Shown here in pieces: positions 35,903-44,111 of a DNA stretch of 46,549 bases. Source of the stretch: Oligoflexia bacterium (lineage in GTDB: Bacteria; Bdellovibrionota; UBA1018); NCBI GenBank assembly GCA_903881565.1, contig CAIRTR010000025.1, positions 1 through 46,549 on the forward strand, read 5' to 3'. The translations under genes and the position numbers were made by a program. The notes beneath the pieces are model-generated. The model did no database searches, was not told the origin of the DNA, and saw nothing but the letters and a program-made list of their open reading frames with translations. Positions within the stretch are counted from its first letter, which is position 1. The number at the start of each line of letters is the position of its first letter.

Positions 35903-36577
35903 ATGACGGGTCGGCAGACTTTTGTTATCTCTTGCTGCGTGGAACCCGAACGAATCCGAAACTTATGCGCACGCTGCCTTTGTCCTCCGATGAGTTGCTA
36001 TTGCGAGAGTGTGCGGCCTTTTCGCACCTCGGGGTTTGACTTGATTTTTCTTCAGCATCCCCATGAACGCAAACGAACGGTCGGGACGGCCCGCATGGCG
36101 CATCTTTGCCTAGAGAATTCAAAAATTTTCACCGGAATGAACTTCGATCACCACCGCCAGGTCGAGGAGCTAATCCACGATCCCGCAAATTATTGCATGG
36201 TCCTTTATCCGGGGCCTCGGGCGATCAATGTGAGTTTGCAAGGGGCTGCAGAAAACAGGGCGCTTGCTCCTGCGGGCAAAAAGTTAGTGATTTTTCTAAT
36301 CGATGGAACGTGGTCTTGTGCCAAGAAAATGATCAAGTGCAGTCCTAATATAATGAGTCTGCCTCAGATTTGTTTCACGCCTTATCGAGGCTCTGAATAT
36401 CAGTTTCGCAGGCAACCGCTCCCCAATTATGTATCGACCATTGAGGCGACCTATCAGTTGCTTGAGATTCTGGAGCCTTCTCCGCAATTGGGTCAGCTCT
36501 TGGAGCTGTTTCGGGCGATGGTCGCAAGACAAGTGGAGCAGTCGAAGAAGCACGTGGTGCGGTCGTTGAGGCTGTAA
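35903..36577 (+). CDS. DTW-domain tRNA-uridine aminocarboxypropyltransferase
   Basis: Predicted to transfer the 3-amino-3-carboxypropyl group of SAM to a uridine in tRNA (acp3U), as shown for TapT/YfiP and related enzymes. A 224-residue protein with a Cys cluster near the N-terminus (CARC, CPPMSCYC), LQHPHERKR, the signature DGTW (D134-W137) and a later STIEATYQLLE block. The first residues before RIRNLCARC are of uncertain register; no ribosome-binding site is obvious. Single gene on the plus strand. Confidence 0.88.
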   Translation: MTGRQTFVISCCVEPERIRNLCARCLCPPMSCYCESVRPFRTSGFDLIFLQHPHERKRTVGTARMAHLCLENSKIFTGMNFDHHRQVEELIHDPANYCMVLYPGPRAINVSLQGAAENRALAPAGKKLVIFLIDGTWSCAKKMIKCSPNIMSLPQICFTPYRGSEYQFRRQPLPNYVSTIEATYQLLEILEPSPQLGQLLELFRAMVARQVEQSKKHVVRSLRL

Positions 36578-36688
36578 GAGCCTGCCCATTCCTTTTTGGA
36601 ATGACTCAAATTCCCAAAGCGAATTTCACAGCCGCCCCCTTTTTGTTTATATCTCTGACCGTAACCAAAAAAAGAAAGGTACTGACCT

Positions 36689-37120
36689 ATGAAATATTGT
36701 ACGAAACATTTGAAGAAGTTTTTCTCTGTACTCATGATTGCGGCCACCTTAGGCGCTGTTCCTGCTAAACAAGCGGACGCTGGGCTGCTATTAATGCCTT
36801 GCGGAGTGGGCGCCTTTATATTTATTTGGGGCCTGTTAGCGGATGACGGTTTCTTGATTCTCTTAGATGCAGATGGAAACCTGCCTCAGGGTGATCTCGA
36901 AACACTGCTCGCAAAAAAATACAGTTTCATTGAAGACCGTGACGTGTTGAGCAGTCTTGCAACGGCTGTGAGAGAAAAAGCCATTCTGGCCCCCGTGTCC
37001 ACTGACGGAAAAAAACTCATCACTCTCTCCCGTGAAGAAGTTCTCAATATCTTGGAGCCGACGGGTTTAGCTGATCTCCAGCCCGAAGCGGTTGAGCGTC
37101 TCATTCAGGACTTGCAGTAA
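36689..37120 (+). CDS. Exported or membrane-anchored protein of unknown function
   Basis: A 143-residue protein with a signal sequence (residues 1-31, MKYCTKHLKKFFSVLMIAAT ... QADA) and a second short hydrophobic segment (about 32-58). The C-terminal 85 residues are soluble, with DADGNLPQGDLETLL and a helical end (EEVLNILEPTGL). GAAAGG precedes the ATG by 9 nt. No family recognised. It is followed 5 nt later by a large exported protein, suggesting a two-gene operon. Confidence 0.65.
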   Translation: MKYCTKHLKKFFSVLMIAATLGAVPAKQADAGLLLMPCGVGAFIFIWGLLADDGFLILLDADGNLPQGDLETLLAKKYSFIEDRDVLSSLATAVREKAILAPVSTDGKKLITLSREEVLNILEPTGLADLQPEAVERLIQDLQ

Positions 37121-37125
37121 TCTCT

Positions 37126-38445
37126 ATGGGCCCGCGACACTCACCCAGTTTAGTTGCGGGCCTTTTTCTTTTCAGCTTCGCTCTTAATGCTGCACACGCA
37201 TCGGATTTGAACACGGAGCGTGCTTGCCAAGAAATTCAACAATCCAAATCCCAGCTTCCAAAAATCAGTCGATTTCATGCCCTCTGGGACGTGTTGAGAG
37301 TCAGGTTAGCGCCCGGATCGGTTATAAAATTACAAGAAATCGATCTTTCGGTTTTGCCCTCTGTCCCTGCGGCTAGCGAGAGTGGCGAGAACATTATATT
37401 CTCAATCGAACCTCCGCAGGCCTTTCTGAATTCGCCTGAATTTCAAAAGATGCGCGCGCGATACGAGGCGATTCAAAGCGCCATCGATTCGCAAAAGAGG
37501 ACTCTCACAAAGATCCTTAAGACCAAATCGGTTCAAGAGTGCATTCAGGTTTCAACTGATCAGGATTTTGACTTCTTGGGCTTCTCCAAACTTGCGGAAG
37601 AAGCAAAATCTCTTGCCCTTGTCGGACAGGCTTTGGATGCCGGAAAAGTTCGGAAGACGATTGGAAAGACTTTGCGGCATCTAAAACTAAATTGGCATGT
37701 GGTGTGGTCTACGCAGGTTATGGATGTCTACCTCGCCTTGAAAAGTCCGAATACGCGGAACATCGTCATTCTTTCTCACGGGGTTTCAGGCGGGAAACTG
37801 GTCGACTCCTCTTTAAATGAGTATCCGCTGGGGATTTTTTCTGAGCTTTCTCCTTCATTAGAGAGCATCTCATTCTTTTCCTGCCATGATGACGAGAGTG
37901 TATCGCTCTACCACGTCGAAGATCATTTGCGGGAAAGTCCCACGTCGATGGCTCTTCGTAGGGTTTTCTACGCGCAAGGTACAAAGTTGCTCGGGCAGCA
38001 AGATGTCGTCCCTGTTGAAGCGTTTAAGTCTTTTATGAAGAAGGTGGATCGCAGGATTTTGGATGCGTCCCGAATCGAGAGTCCGAAAACCACATTGGAC
38101 CCATCGCCCGTTCCAGCCCAGTGCTCAATCCAAATCTCGGGGCTCGCCCTTGCGCGCGGGACTTTGGGGTTTAGTTTGAATGGCCGGTTCATTGGCGATC
38201 TGGATAAGTATTCCCTATCAACAGAATTCACTTTTCCCTGTCGCTATCTTGATCGCGCAAAAAACATCTTGGTGATGAGGAGCCTGAACCTTTTGGAGGA
38301 CGCCCTTCCCGTGAGTGCGGAGTATTCGGTTTCGGTGAGGGCCCCTGGGCAAACCGTGAAGAGTGGATCACTTTCCCATTATTATCGTAGCGATAAGAGT
38401 TATCAGAGTTCGAAATTTGAATTCGAGTTGGGAGCCCCGCTGTAG
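37126..38445 (+). CDS. Exported protein with clan-CD-like His and Cys motifs
   Basis: A 439-residue protein with a signal peptide (about 1-25, cut near AHA-SD). A central region shows a hydrophobic strand leading to His-Gly (NIVILSHG, H218-G219) and, 34 residues later, another leading to Ser-Cys (LESISFFSC, C253). This order and spacing are those of the catalytic His and Cys in clan CD cysteine peptidases (caspase, gingipain, CHAT families). The N-terminal part is helical; the C-terminal 90 residues look like a beta-sandwich domain. The peptidase suggestion is inference. It is the second gene after the 143-residue exported protein. Confidence 0.55.
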   Translation: MGPRHSPSLVAGLFLFSFALNAAHASDLNTERACQEIQQSKSQLPKISRFHALWDVLRVRLAPGSVIKLQEIDLSVLPSVPAASESGENIIFSIEPPQAFLNSPEFQKMRARYEAIQSAIDSQKRTLTKILKTKSVQECIQVSTDQDFDFLGFSKLAEEAKSLALVGQALDAGKVRKTIGKTLRHLKLNWHVVWSTQVMDVYLALKSPNTRNIVILSHGVSGGKLVDSSLNEYPLGIFSELSPSLESISFFSCHDDESVSLYHVEDHLRESPTSMALRRVFYAQGTKLLGQQDVVPVEAFKSFMKKVDRRILDASRIESPKTTLDPSPVPAQCSIQISGLALARGTLGFSLNGRFIGDLDKYSLSTEFTFPCRYLDRAKNILVMRSLNLLEDALPVSAEYSVSVRAPGQTVKSGSLSHYYRSDKSYQSSKFEFELGAPL

Positions 38446-38451
38446 TCACGG

Positions 38452-38482
38452 TTGACACAGTTGTGCTTTAGATCCCTATAAA
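38452..38482 (+). promoter_or_regulatory. Promoter upstream of the Cys-rich protein gene
   Basis: TTGACA (38452-38457), 19-nt spacer, TATAAA (38477-38482). The spacer is longer than ideal. A 40-nt leader follows with AAGGGG as ribosome-binding site 6 nt before the ATG at 38523. Confidence 0.45.
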
Positions 38483-38522
38483 TTAAACTAATAGACATTA
38501 GGGTAATTAAAAAGGGGTTCAT

Positions 38523-39068
38523 ATGAAGTCTATATTCACGTACGGTTTCATTTTGCTTGTTGTTGCTAGGTTGATGACGTCTGAGGACTCATTCGCTGGC
38601 GGACGTCCGGTCGCCGTTCAAACAAATGTGCCGCCTATCAGTGTAATTGATAATAAGGTCGGGTTGACCAAATATTTTCCGATAAATTTGAATCCCCCTA
38701 TAAAACAAAAGAAGTGTCCGAGTGAGCTCGGTAATAGGTGCTTAGCGAGCGACCCTTTTTGTACGAACCATAATTTGCCTGGAGCCGTTTGCGGTTACTG
38801 TTTAGGAAATAGAAAAGCGGTAGACGAAGTGTGTGTTGAATGTCCGGCTGGAACGTTTATTGGCACCAATGCGCAGTATAATACATGCATTTCCTGCAAT
38901 TGGGACAAGGAATATATTACGACCGAAAAATATGGCAACGGCACGGTCGGCAATATGTGTGCACAATGTCCTCCAGGACTGCACGCAAGTCAGGACCGCA
39001 AGTCTTGTGTCAATACTCCTGTAACTGGGACACCGCCTAAGCCAGGTGTTGGTCCCCTTGGTAAATAG
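38523..39068 (+). CDS. Exported Cys-rich protein with TNFR/GCC2-like repeats
   Basis: A 181-residue protein with a signal peptide (about 1-25, ending SFAGG) and a Pro-rich N-terminal segment. Residues about 64-165 hold 14 or so Cys in modules of the type CVECPAGTFIG...CISC and CAQCPPGLHAS...SC. These resemble the EGF/TNFR/GCC2-GCC3-type Cys-rich modules common in eukaryotic surface receptors. Disulfides would form in the periplasm or outside the cell. A good ribosome-binding site (AAGGGG) and a promoter precede it. The ankyrin gene overlaps its end by 23 nt in another frame. Confidence 0.65.
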   Translation: MKSIFTYGFILLVVARLMTSEDSFAGGRPVAVQTNVPPISVIDNKVGLTKYFPINLNPPIKQKKCPSELGNRCLASDPFCTNHNLPGAVCGYCLGNRKAVDEVCVECPAGTFIGTNAQYNTCISCNWDKEYITTEKYGNGTVGNMCAQCPPGLHASQDRKSCVNTPVTGTPPKPGVGPLGK

Positions 39069-39522
39069 ACATAAAGTGAGATCCCATTTACTTCATCTCA
39101 CGACCAAGCGTGGCGACACGTTGCTTACCAAATTCCTGCTTGATCACGGGGCAGATCCCTATGCGGTAGACACGACCTTTTATGAAACGCCACTGAGCAA
39201 TGCTGTGCGATTTAATCACTTGCGAGATTTAAAGGTGGTACTTAAGAAGTCAAATCCCAAGCGCGCGATTGATCAACTCATTGGAAAAGGTCTCAGACCT
39301 CTCCATTTCGCAGCCTTAAACGGAAATTCAGAGATGGTCGAGGTGCTTGTGCGTTTTGGGTTTAGGGTGAATGATTTGGTTCTCAAGAATCCCTACAAGA
39401 ATCAATTTGAGGATGAACCCCTCATTGAAGAAGGGATGACGGCACTTGAAGCGGCGGCTGCTCTTGGAGGTTCTCTTGAGTCAAGCTGCGGGGCTAAAGA
39501 TCAGCCGTGTTTGGACAAATGA
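39046..39522 (+). CDS. Ankyrin-repeat protein, probably 5'-truncated
   Basis: A 158-residue frame with at least three ankyrin-type repeats: GDTLLTKFLLDHGADPYAV, TPLSNAVRFNHLRDLKVVL and RPLHFAALNGNSEMVEVLVR, then MTALEAAAALGG. The first repeat is broken before TTKRGDTLL, and no signal peptide or natural start is seen: the frame's GTG lies inside the preceding gene. The natural N-terminus may have been lost by a deletion that joined it to the Cys-rich gene. It overlaps the convergent MFS gene by 22 nt. Confidence 0.6.
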   Translation: MLVPLVNRHKVRSHLLHLTTKRGDTLLTKFLLDHGADPYAVDTTFYETPLSNAVRFNHLRDLKVVLKKSNPKRAIDQLIGKGLRPLHFAALNGNSEMVEVLVRFGFRVNDLVLKNPYKNQFEDEPLIEEGMTALEAAAALGGSLESSCGAKDQPCLDK

Positions 39523-40688
39523 CCGCGAAGCATCGCAGGCATCAAAACTAAAAGCAGTCCCCCAAAAACCACCCCTAAACCCACGAGAGCAGTCGTAATC
39601 CCCGATCGATCAATGACAAAACCAACAAGCGGCCCGAAAATCGCAAAAACAAGCCTGAAGCAACCCGCGATGAGTGAATTTGCTGTTGCCCGAAACTCGC
39701 TGGGTATGCGTGCGTTGTAGGCTTCGCGCAAAAGAACGTGGGTGATTCCTCGACTCAAGTAAAACAAAATGCCTACCAAGACGCCGACCCAACCACTCAG
39801 CGCCGCCATGCCAAAATAGCCAGCCACTGGCGCGAGGGCTAGAAAAATAAGAAGTGGCTTGGCTCCAAAGCGTTTTTCAATGCGATGGACTTGTTTCCCA
39901 ATAATCCCAACACTGATGTTAAATCCGGCCCAAATCGCGCCGAACCACCCCAGAGCAATCCCCTGTTGTTGCCAATATTTTTGAAAAATCCAAACTGCAA
40001 AAAAAGTGGAAAGCCCCCAGCACAAAAGGTTCAAGAAAATCACTCTAAGAAAGGGATCGCCCCTTAGAACATGCCGAATGACACGTGCGAGGTTTTTAAA
40101 ATGATTTCCGCCCTTAATCCTTTTGTAGGGGGGCGCCTTAAAGCTTAGCGCAATGAGCAGCGGAATCCATGAAGTCAGAAGATTGGCCAATAAAACATGC
40201 CGAAAAGAAAGCGCAGCAAGGAGCCCGCCCAAAATCGAGGCCGTCGCTTCCCCACTGACTTGGGACATTTGTAGATTGGCAATGGCGTGGGTCTTGTGGG
40301 TGCGGCTGCCGCCCTCAACTTCTATGGCGTCATAGATAAGGGATAAGTCGGCGCCCGAGACCAGGCTCGCACCTGCAGCCAGAATAACCTCAAAACCCGC
40401 AAGTTCCAAAAAAGTCTTGGCGCCAAATAGTAGCGTAAATCCAATTCCGTTTAAAATCGCTCCAGTGACCAAGACCTTCTTTCGTCCAAAATAATCACAA
40501 AGATATCCCGTCGGAACTTCAAAAAGCATTACCCCAACTCCGAAGATCGCTTGAAGTTGAAATATGTTTTCCATCGAAAGCCCAAGGCTTTGGAAAAAAG
40601 GCACCATCACCGGGATGATGACGAGGAACATCCAAAAGAACCCAAATGCGTAAATGCGAGAAAGGAGCGTCATGAATGGCCTAATCAT
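39501..40688 (-). CDS. Major facilitator superfamily transporter
   Basis: A 395-residue inner-membrane protein with about 12 hydrophobic helices. MFS motif A lies in the first half (GYLCDYFGRKKVLVTG). The substrate cannot be inferred. Its ATG directly follows the stop codon of the HTH part of the AlbA_2-type regulator (TAA then ATG with no gap), so the two were built as one transcription unit. Convergent with the ankyrin gene. Confidence 0.88.
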   Translation of the reverse strand: MIRPFMTLLSRIYAFGFFWMFLVIIPVMVPFFQSLGLSMENIFQLQAIFGVGVMLFEVPTGYLCDYFGRKKVLVTGAILNGIGFTLLFGAKTFLELAGFEVILAAGASLVSGADLSLIYDAIEVEGGSRTHKTHAIANLQMSQVSGEATASILGGLLAALSFRHVLLANLLTSWIPLLIALSFKAPPYKRIKGGNHFKNLARVIRHVLRGDPFLRVIFLNLLCWGLSTFFAVWIFQKYWQQQGIALGWFGAIWAGFNISVGIIGKQVHRIEKRFGAKPLLIFLALAPVAGYFGMAALSGWVGVLVGILFYLSRGITHVLLREAYNARIPSEFRATANSLIAGCFRLVFAIFGPLVGFVIDRSGITTALVGLGVVFGGLLLVLMPAMLRGHLSKHG

Positions 40689-40880
40689 TTAGGATGAAAT
40701 GGAACCGATTCTTGGGCACTCCCAGTGCCCACCTTTGTCGGGTCCCACGCGTATTATGAGTCCTTTCGTCTTAAGGTTGAAGATTTGTTTCTTTACGGCA
40801 CGGTCGGTGATACCGATCTTTACTGCAATTTCCTCAACGGTGATATTTGGGTTTTGTCTCATTAGGGCAACAATTTTCAG
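40689..40880 (-). pseudogene. Out-of-frame winged-HTH end of the AlbA_2-type regulator
   Basis: On the minus strand, one frame away from the upstream gene, about 60 codons read KIVALMRQNPNITVEEIAVK, then IGITDRAVKKQIFNLKTKGL and IRVGPDKGGHWE, a classic winged helix-turn-helix with the GPDKGG.W ending common at the C-terminus of AlbA_2/ATPase proteins. No start codon is expected. Stop TAA is at 40689-40691, immediately before the MFS ATG. Confidence 0.8.
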
Positions 40881-42070
40881 GGAACTTGGCCCGAGTTTCT
40901 GGGAACCTTTTCTGGGAACCTTTCTGATGGCTTAGAGTCGCTCATTGAGCGATATTCTTCAGGTCTCTCAAGAGTGATTGTAAAAAACATATTGCTCTCA
41001 AAAAGCGGAGCTTCAATTCCAGCGGCCTTCAAAAGTTTTCGAATACGGCCAATCCCAGATCCCATTCGTTCTGATTTTTCCATGCGATGAAAAAGTTCAG
41101 AAATCACTTCATTGCGGCGAACAGATCTTTTTCCAAGCATTGCGGTCGAGAATCCTGTGGGCAATCCGCCTGGGTTGGAAATTTCGACTCGGTCGGCATG
41201 GACCTCGACTTGAATGTTGGTGCCGCTGATGCTGTAGTCCCGATGAATGATGGCATTAACGATTGCCTCACGAATAGCTGTCATGGGAATCTCATAAATA
41301 TCGTGGCGATTTAAGCCCTTTATTTCTGCTCGTTCATTCAAATGTTTCTCACAAAAAGCAACGGCCTCGTTGAATTGAGTTAATAAGTCGTCCTGAACAT
41401 ACTTTTTGTCGTAAATATTTACTCGATCGGAGCCTTTAAATGCAACAAGATGGGTCTGACATTGGGTGAAAAAATGACCAGTGTTCTTGGCGAACATCAA
41501 TACAGCTGCGTTTGTAATGCGACTACCATGGATGAGTCTTAGACTCTCAAGGAGGTGCGGGACGGAGGCATTGGTGACTCTTATTGCTTTTCCGGTTTCT
41601 TTGATGAAACGGCGAATTTTCTCCAACGATAGATCCGCTAGTTTGGCTTTTGGGTTTAGCTTTTCATCAAAATGAAAATGCTCGTTGGCATTAAAAATGG
41701 TTTTGAGTTCGTTACGATTCAGTTTTTGAGTTACTGCGTCAAAACGTTTATAGTAGGAGCCTCCGCAAGCGTACGGTTTCTCCTCGCCGGCAGGGACAGT
41801 TATTTCGATAACTTGTCCCAATTGTGCGACCCTGACTTCAATCGGAGGATCGCAGTTCCGGCCCAGGCTAAAGATTTCCGCTTTCATGGAGCCTGTGAGT
41901 TGCTCTCCTTTGATGCTACCGTCATCAGCAATTCCAAGAACGAGCTTTCCGCCCGCTGAATTGGCAAAGGCACAGATATCTTGTGAAATCTTCGGAGTAT
42001 ATTTTTCCTTGAACTCGAGGGTAATTCCCCCACCTTCTTCGATAAGAATAAATACTCTATTTTGGGTCAT
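40877..42070 (-). CDS. AlbA_2/Schlafen-type ATP-binding regulator, frameshifted near its 3' end
   Basis: 397 residues in the current frame. Residues about 10-120 form the AlbA_2 (Schlafen-associated, DNA-binding) domain: EFKEKYTPKISQDICAFANSAGG and GSYYKRFDAVTQKLNR. Residues about 255-370 form a GHKL-type ATPase module (REAIVNAIIHRDYSISGTNI, RMGSGIGRIRKLL). The expected C-terminal winged helix lies in the next frame, after a 13+12 bp tandem repeat at 40901-40925; correcting one base gives about 460 residues. Such proteins are putative regulators. The gene overlaps the end of the HAD gene by 14 nt. Confidence 0.85.
   Translation of the reverse strand: MTQNRVFILIEEGGGITLEFKEKYTPKISQDICAFANSAGGKLVLGIADDGSIKGEQLTGSMKAEIFSLGRNCDPPIEVRVAQLGQVIEITVPAGEEKPYACGGSYYKRFDAVTQKLNRNELKTIFNANEHFHFDEKLNPKAKLADLSLEKIRRFIKETGKAIRVTNASVPHLLESLRLIHGSRITNAAVLMFAKNTGHFFTQCQTHLVAFKGSDRVNIYDKKYVQDDLLTQFNEAVAFCEKHLNERAEIKGLNRHDIYEIPMTAIREAIVNAIIHRDYSISGTNIQVEVHADRVEISNPGGLPTGFSTAMLGKRSVRRNEVISELFHRMEKSERMGSGIGRIRKLLKAAGIEAPLFESNMFFTITLERPEEYRSMSDSKPSERFPEKVPRNSGQVP
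40901..40925. repeat. 13+12 bp imperfect tandem repeat at the frameshift
   Basis: GGGAACCTTTTCT (40901-40913) and GGGAACCTTTCT (40914-40925) differ only by one T. On the coding strand the repeat encodes KVPR/KVPRK-type residues, as in the VPEKVPEK linkers often found in this protein family. The extra base puts the downstream winged helix out of frame. Confidence 0.85.
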
Positions 42071-42665
42071 ATTGCCCCTCTTTGAAGACTCGAACCCACT
42101 TCATGCCCGCGGCCTCGGCGGAGCGAATGCCTTGGTCAGCATCCTCAAAGACCAAGCAATCCGAAGGTGCGACCCCAAGTTTCTTAGCGGCCAACAAAAA
42201 AGGATCCGGTGCAGGTTTTCCATGTGCATAATCCCCGGCGCAGACGATCGCATGAAAGCAGTGCTCCAGCCCCAGCCGTGTCAGAATCTCGAGCACACTC
42301 TCTGCATTGCCCCCTGATACGACGGCAATAGGAAAATGGTCCTTGTGCGCGTGAATGTGTTCAACTACGGGGCCGATGGGAAGGATTTCTTGGGCATTCT
42401 TCCAAAATGCGGCTTCTTTGAGTTGGGCCACATCAGGGTAGGGCATCGTGAGTTTGAAACGTTGATTCAAAACCTCGACCGTTTGCACCAGCGGAATTCC
42501 CGCAAGTTCGGCAAAGATTTCCTCCGAAAAAGGACAGCCCCACAGTCCCAGCGTCTCTACCCAAGCCTTGTAATGCGCGGCCATCGTATCGGCGATGGTG
42601 CCGTCGCAATCGTAGAGAAAAGCTTTGAATTCGCCCTCTGGGAGCGGCGTAAGGTGATAGTTCAT
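42057..42665 (-). CDS. HAD-superfamily phosphatase (beta-phosphoglucomutase-like)
   Basis: A 202-residue HAD hydrolase with motif I YDCDGT (D19, D21), motif II AVVSGG, motif III Lys in HGKPAPDP and motif IV FEDADQG. The cap domain lies between motifs I and II. It would dephosphorylate or isomerise a small phosphorylated sugar or metabolite; substrate unknown. Its ATG overlaps the GNAT stop by 4 nt and its end overlaps the AlbA_2-type gene by 14 nt. Confidence 0.9.
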   Translation of the reverse strand: MNYHLTPLPEGEFKAFLYDCDGTIADTMAAHYKAWVETLGLWGCPFSEEIFAELAGIPLVQTVEVLNQRFKLTMPYPDVAQLKEAAFWKNAQEILPIGPVVEHIHAHKDHFPIAVVSGGNAESVLEILTRLGLEHCFHAIVCAGDYAHGKPAPDPFLLAAKKLGVAPSDCLVFEDADQGIRSAEAAGMKWVRVFKEGQYDPK

Positions 42666-43219
42666 GTATAATATTTGTGGGTCTTTCCAAAAATGAGCGT
42701 ATCTCGATATCCGCTCTCTTGGAGGGTGTTTTCTTTGAGGTGGCCTTCTAGCGTATATCCGCAGCGTTTGGGTACGCCCGCAGATCGCGCATTGAGCGGA
42801 TCACAGCGAATTTCGATACGATGAAAGCCCTCGGAAAACAGCGTTTTTTCCAGGGCCTTCACGGCTTCAGTGATGTAACCCTTGCCTTCGTGCTTTCCTA
42901 AAATCCAGTAGCCCAGTTCACAGCAGTCATTGTTCCATTCCAGATGATGAGCGCCAATGTTTCCCAGATACTCGCCGTCTTCCTTGCGGAAAACTCCGTA
43001 GTCAAAGTGCTTGTACTCAGCCCACCAGGCGTGAGTTTGCAGGATGAATTTATGCTCGTCTTCGACCGTTTTGATGTAGGGAACCCAGGGTAGAAACGCC
43101 GCGAGTCGCTCGCGGTCCTGACAGATATATTGAAACTGAGTTTGCGCCTGCGCAAGCTCGTGTTTCTTGAGCCACAGTCGCTCCGATTCAATCTGTGTGG
43201 GGAGGTGCTTTTTCTCCAA
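42662..43219 (-). CDS. GNAT-family N-acetyltransferase (RimJ/RimL type)
   Basis: A 185-residue acetyltransferase. The pattern is that of ribosomal-protein acetyltransferases: TQIESERLWLKKHELAQAQ at the N-terminus, GNIGAHHLEWNNDCCELGYW, and the acetyl-CoA loop LGKHEGKGYITEAV, followed by EIRCDPLNARSAGVPKRCGY. TTG 43219 was chosen, with GGGGAAG 7 nt upstream; a TTG at 43255 would lie inside the porB coding region. It overlaps the HAD gene by 4 nt. Confidence 0.88.
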   Translation of the reverse strand: MEKKHLPTQIESERLWLKKHELAQAQTQFQYICQDRERLAAFLPWVPYIKTVEDEHKFILQTHAWWAEYKHFDYGVFRKEDGEYLGNIGAHHLEWNNDCCELGYWILGKHEGKGYITEAVKALEKTLFSEGFHRIEIRCDPLNARSAGVPKRCGYTLEGHLKENTLQESGYRDTLIFGKTHKYYT

Positions 43220-43223
43220 AGGT

Positions 43224-44108
43224 TTACTTCCCCAAAAACGGAAACACGGATTCAAGCTTCAGCAAGCGCTCCCAGTTTTGAGTCACATCTTTCTGATATA
43301 AAGCCAACGTCTCTGCTGGCACTTTTGCAAAACGCTTTTGCAGCGCGAGATACTCGCTCACGGGTCTCAGCTTTTCGGGCTTCACCGTAATTCGATACTC
43401 CGAGCGATTGAAAATCTCATAGAGTGGGAAAACCCCAGCTTCAACGGCCAAACGTCCAAGCTTCACGGTATCCGAGGGTTCACTTTTCCAGTTCGGAATG
43501 CAGGGGGAAAGAATATGGAGGAACTTAAAGCCTTTGATTTCTGATGCCGTTTTCACTTTCCGCATGAAGTCTTCAGGATAGCTGACGCTCAGGGTTGCTG
43601 CATAAGGCACGCGATGTTCGGCCATGATGGCGACGATATCTTTTTTGCGCTCGGCTTTTCCGCCCGGAGTCGTGGTCGTTGAGGCACCCATCGGGGTCGC
43701 GGAGCTTCGCTGCGCTCCCGTGTTGCCATAAACTTCATTGTCGTAACAAACGTAAATAATGTCTTCGTTGCGCTCCGCTGTGCCCGAAAGGCAAGCCATC
43801 CCAATATCAAATGTGCCGCCGTCGCCTGCGAACGCAACCACGTGCCCGGTCTCACCGTTCATATCTTGAACCGCTTTGATCGCAGAGGCCACCACCGACG
43901 AAGAAGCAAAGGTTGCGGCCATCACCGGAACTTTGTAAGCGGAGTAGGGAAACGAATGCGGAGTTACGACTCCACAACAGGCCGGAATCGCCATTTTCAT
44001 TTTTCGGCCGAGCACGTCTCCAATGAAGTTCAGCGCCAAGGACATTCCACATCCGGCGCAGTTCGTATTTTCCGCACACAATAATTGAGAACGATTTTCA
44101 CCGGCCAT
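43224..44108 (-). CDS. porB: 2-oxoacid (pyruvate):ferredoxin oxidoreductase, beta subunit
   Basis: Thiamine-pyrophosphate-binding subunit that decarboxylates pyruvate or another 2-oxoacid and passes electrons to ferredoxin. A 294-residue protein with the TPP motif GDGGTFDIG ... YDNEVYGNTGAQRS and Cys residues (CAGCG near residue 17, CCGV near 44) for a [4Fe-4S] cluster. It starts 3 nt after porA. An anaerobic or microaerobic role for central carbon flow is likely. Confidence 0.92.
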   Translation of the reverse strand: MAGENRSQLLCAENTNCAGCGMSLALNFIGDVLGRKMKMAIPACCGVVTPHSFPYSAYKVPVMAATFASSSVVASAIKAVQDMNGETGHVVAFAGDGGTFDIGMACLSGTAERNEDIIYVCYDNEVYGNTGAQRSSATPMGASTTTTPGGKAERKKDIVAIMAEHRVPYAATLSVSYPEDFMRKVKTASEIKGFKFLHILSPCIPNWKSEPSDTVKLGRLAVEAGVFPLYEIFNRSEYRITVKPEKLRPVSEYLALQKRFAKVPAETLALYQKDVTQNWERLLKLESVFPFLGK

Positions 44109-44111
44109 GGC

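Noticed and set aside
36587-36603. Hairpin CATTCC-TTTTT-GGAATG after the DTW gene as terminator
   Set aside because: Stem only 6 bp and no T-run after it.
40699-40935. 78-residue plus-strand frame
   Set aside because: It is antisense to the winged-HTH coding sequence of the AlbA_2-type regulator, which is clearly the coding strand.
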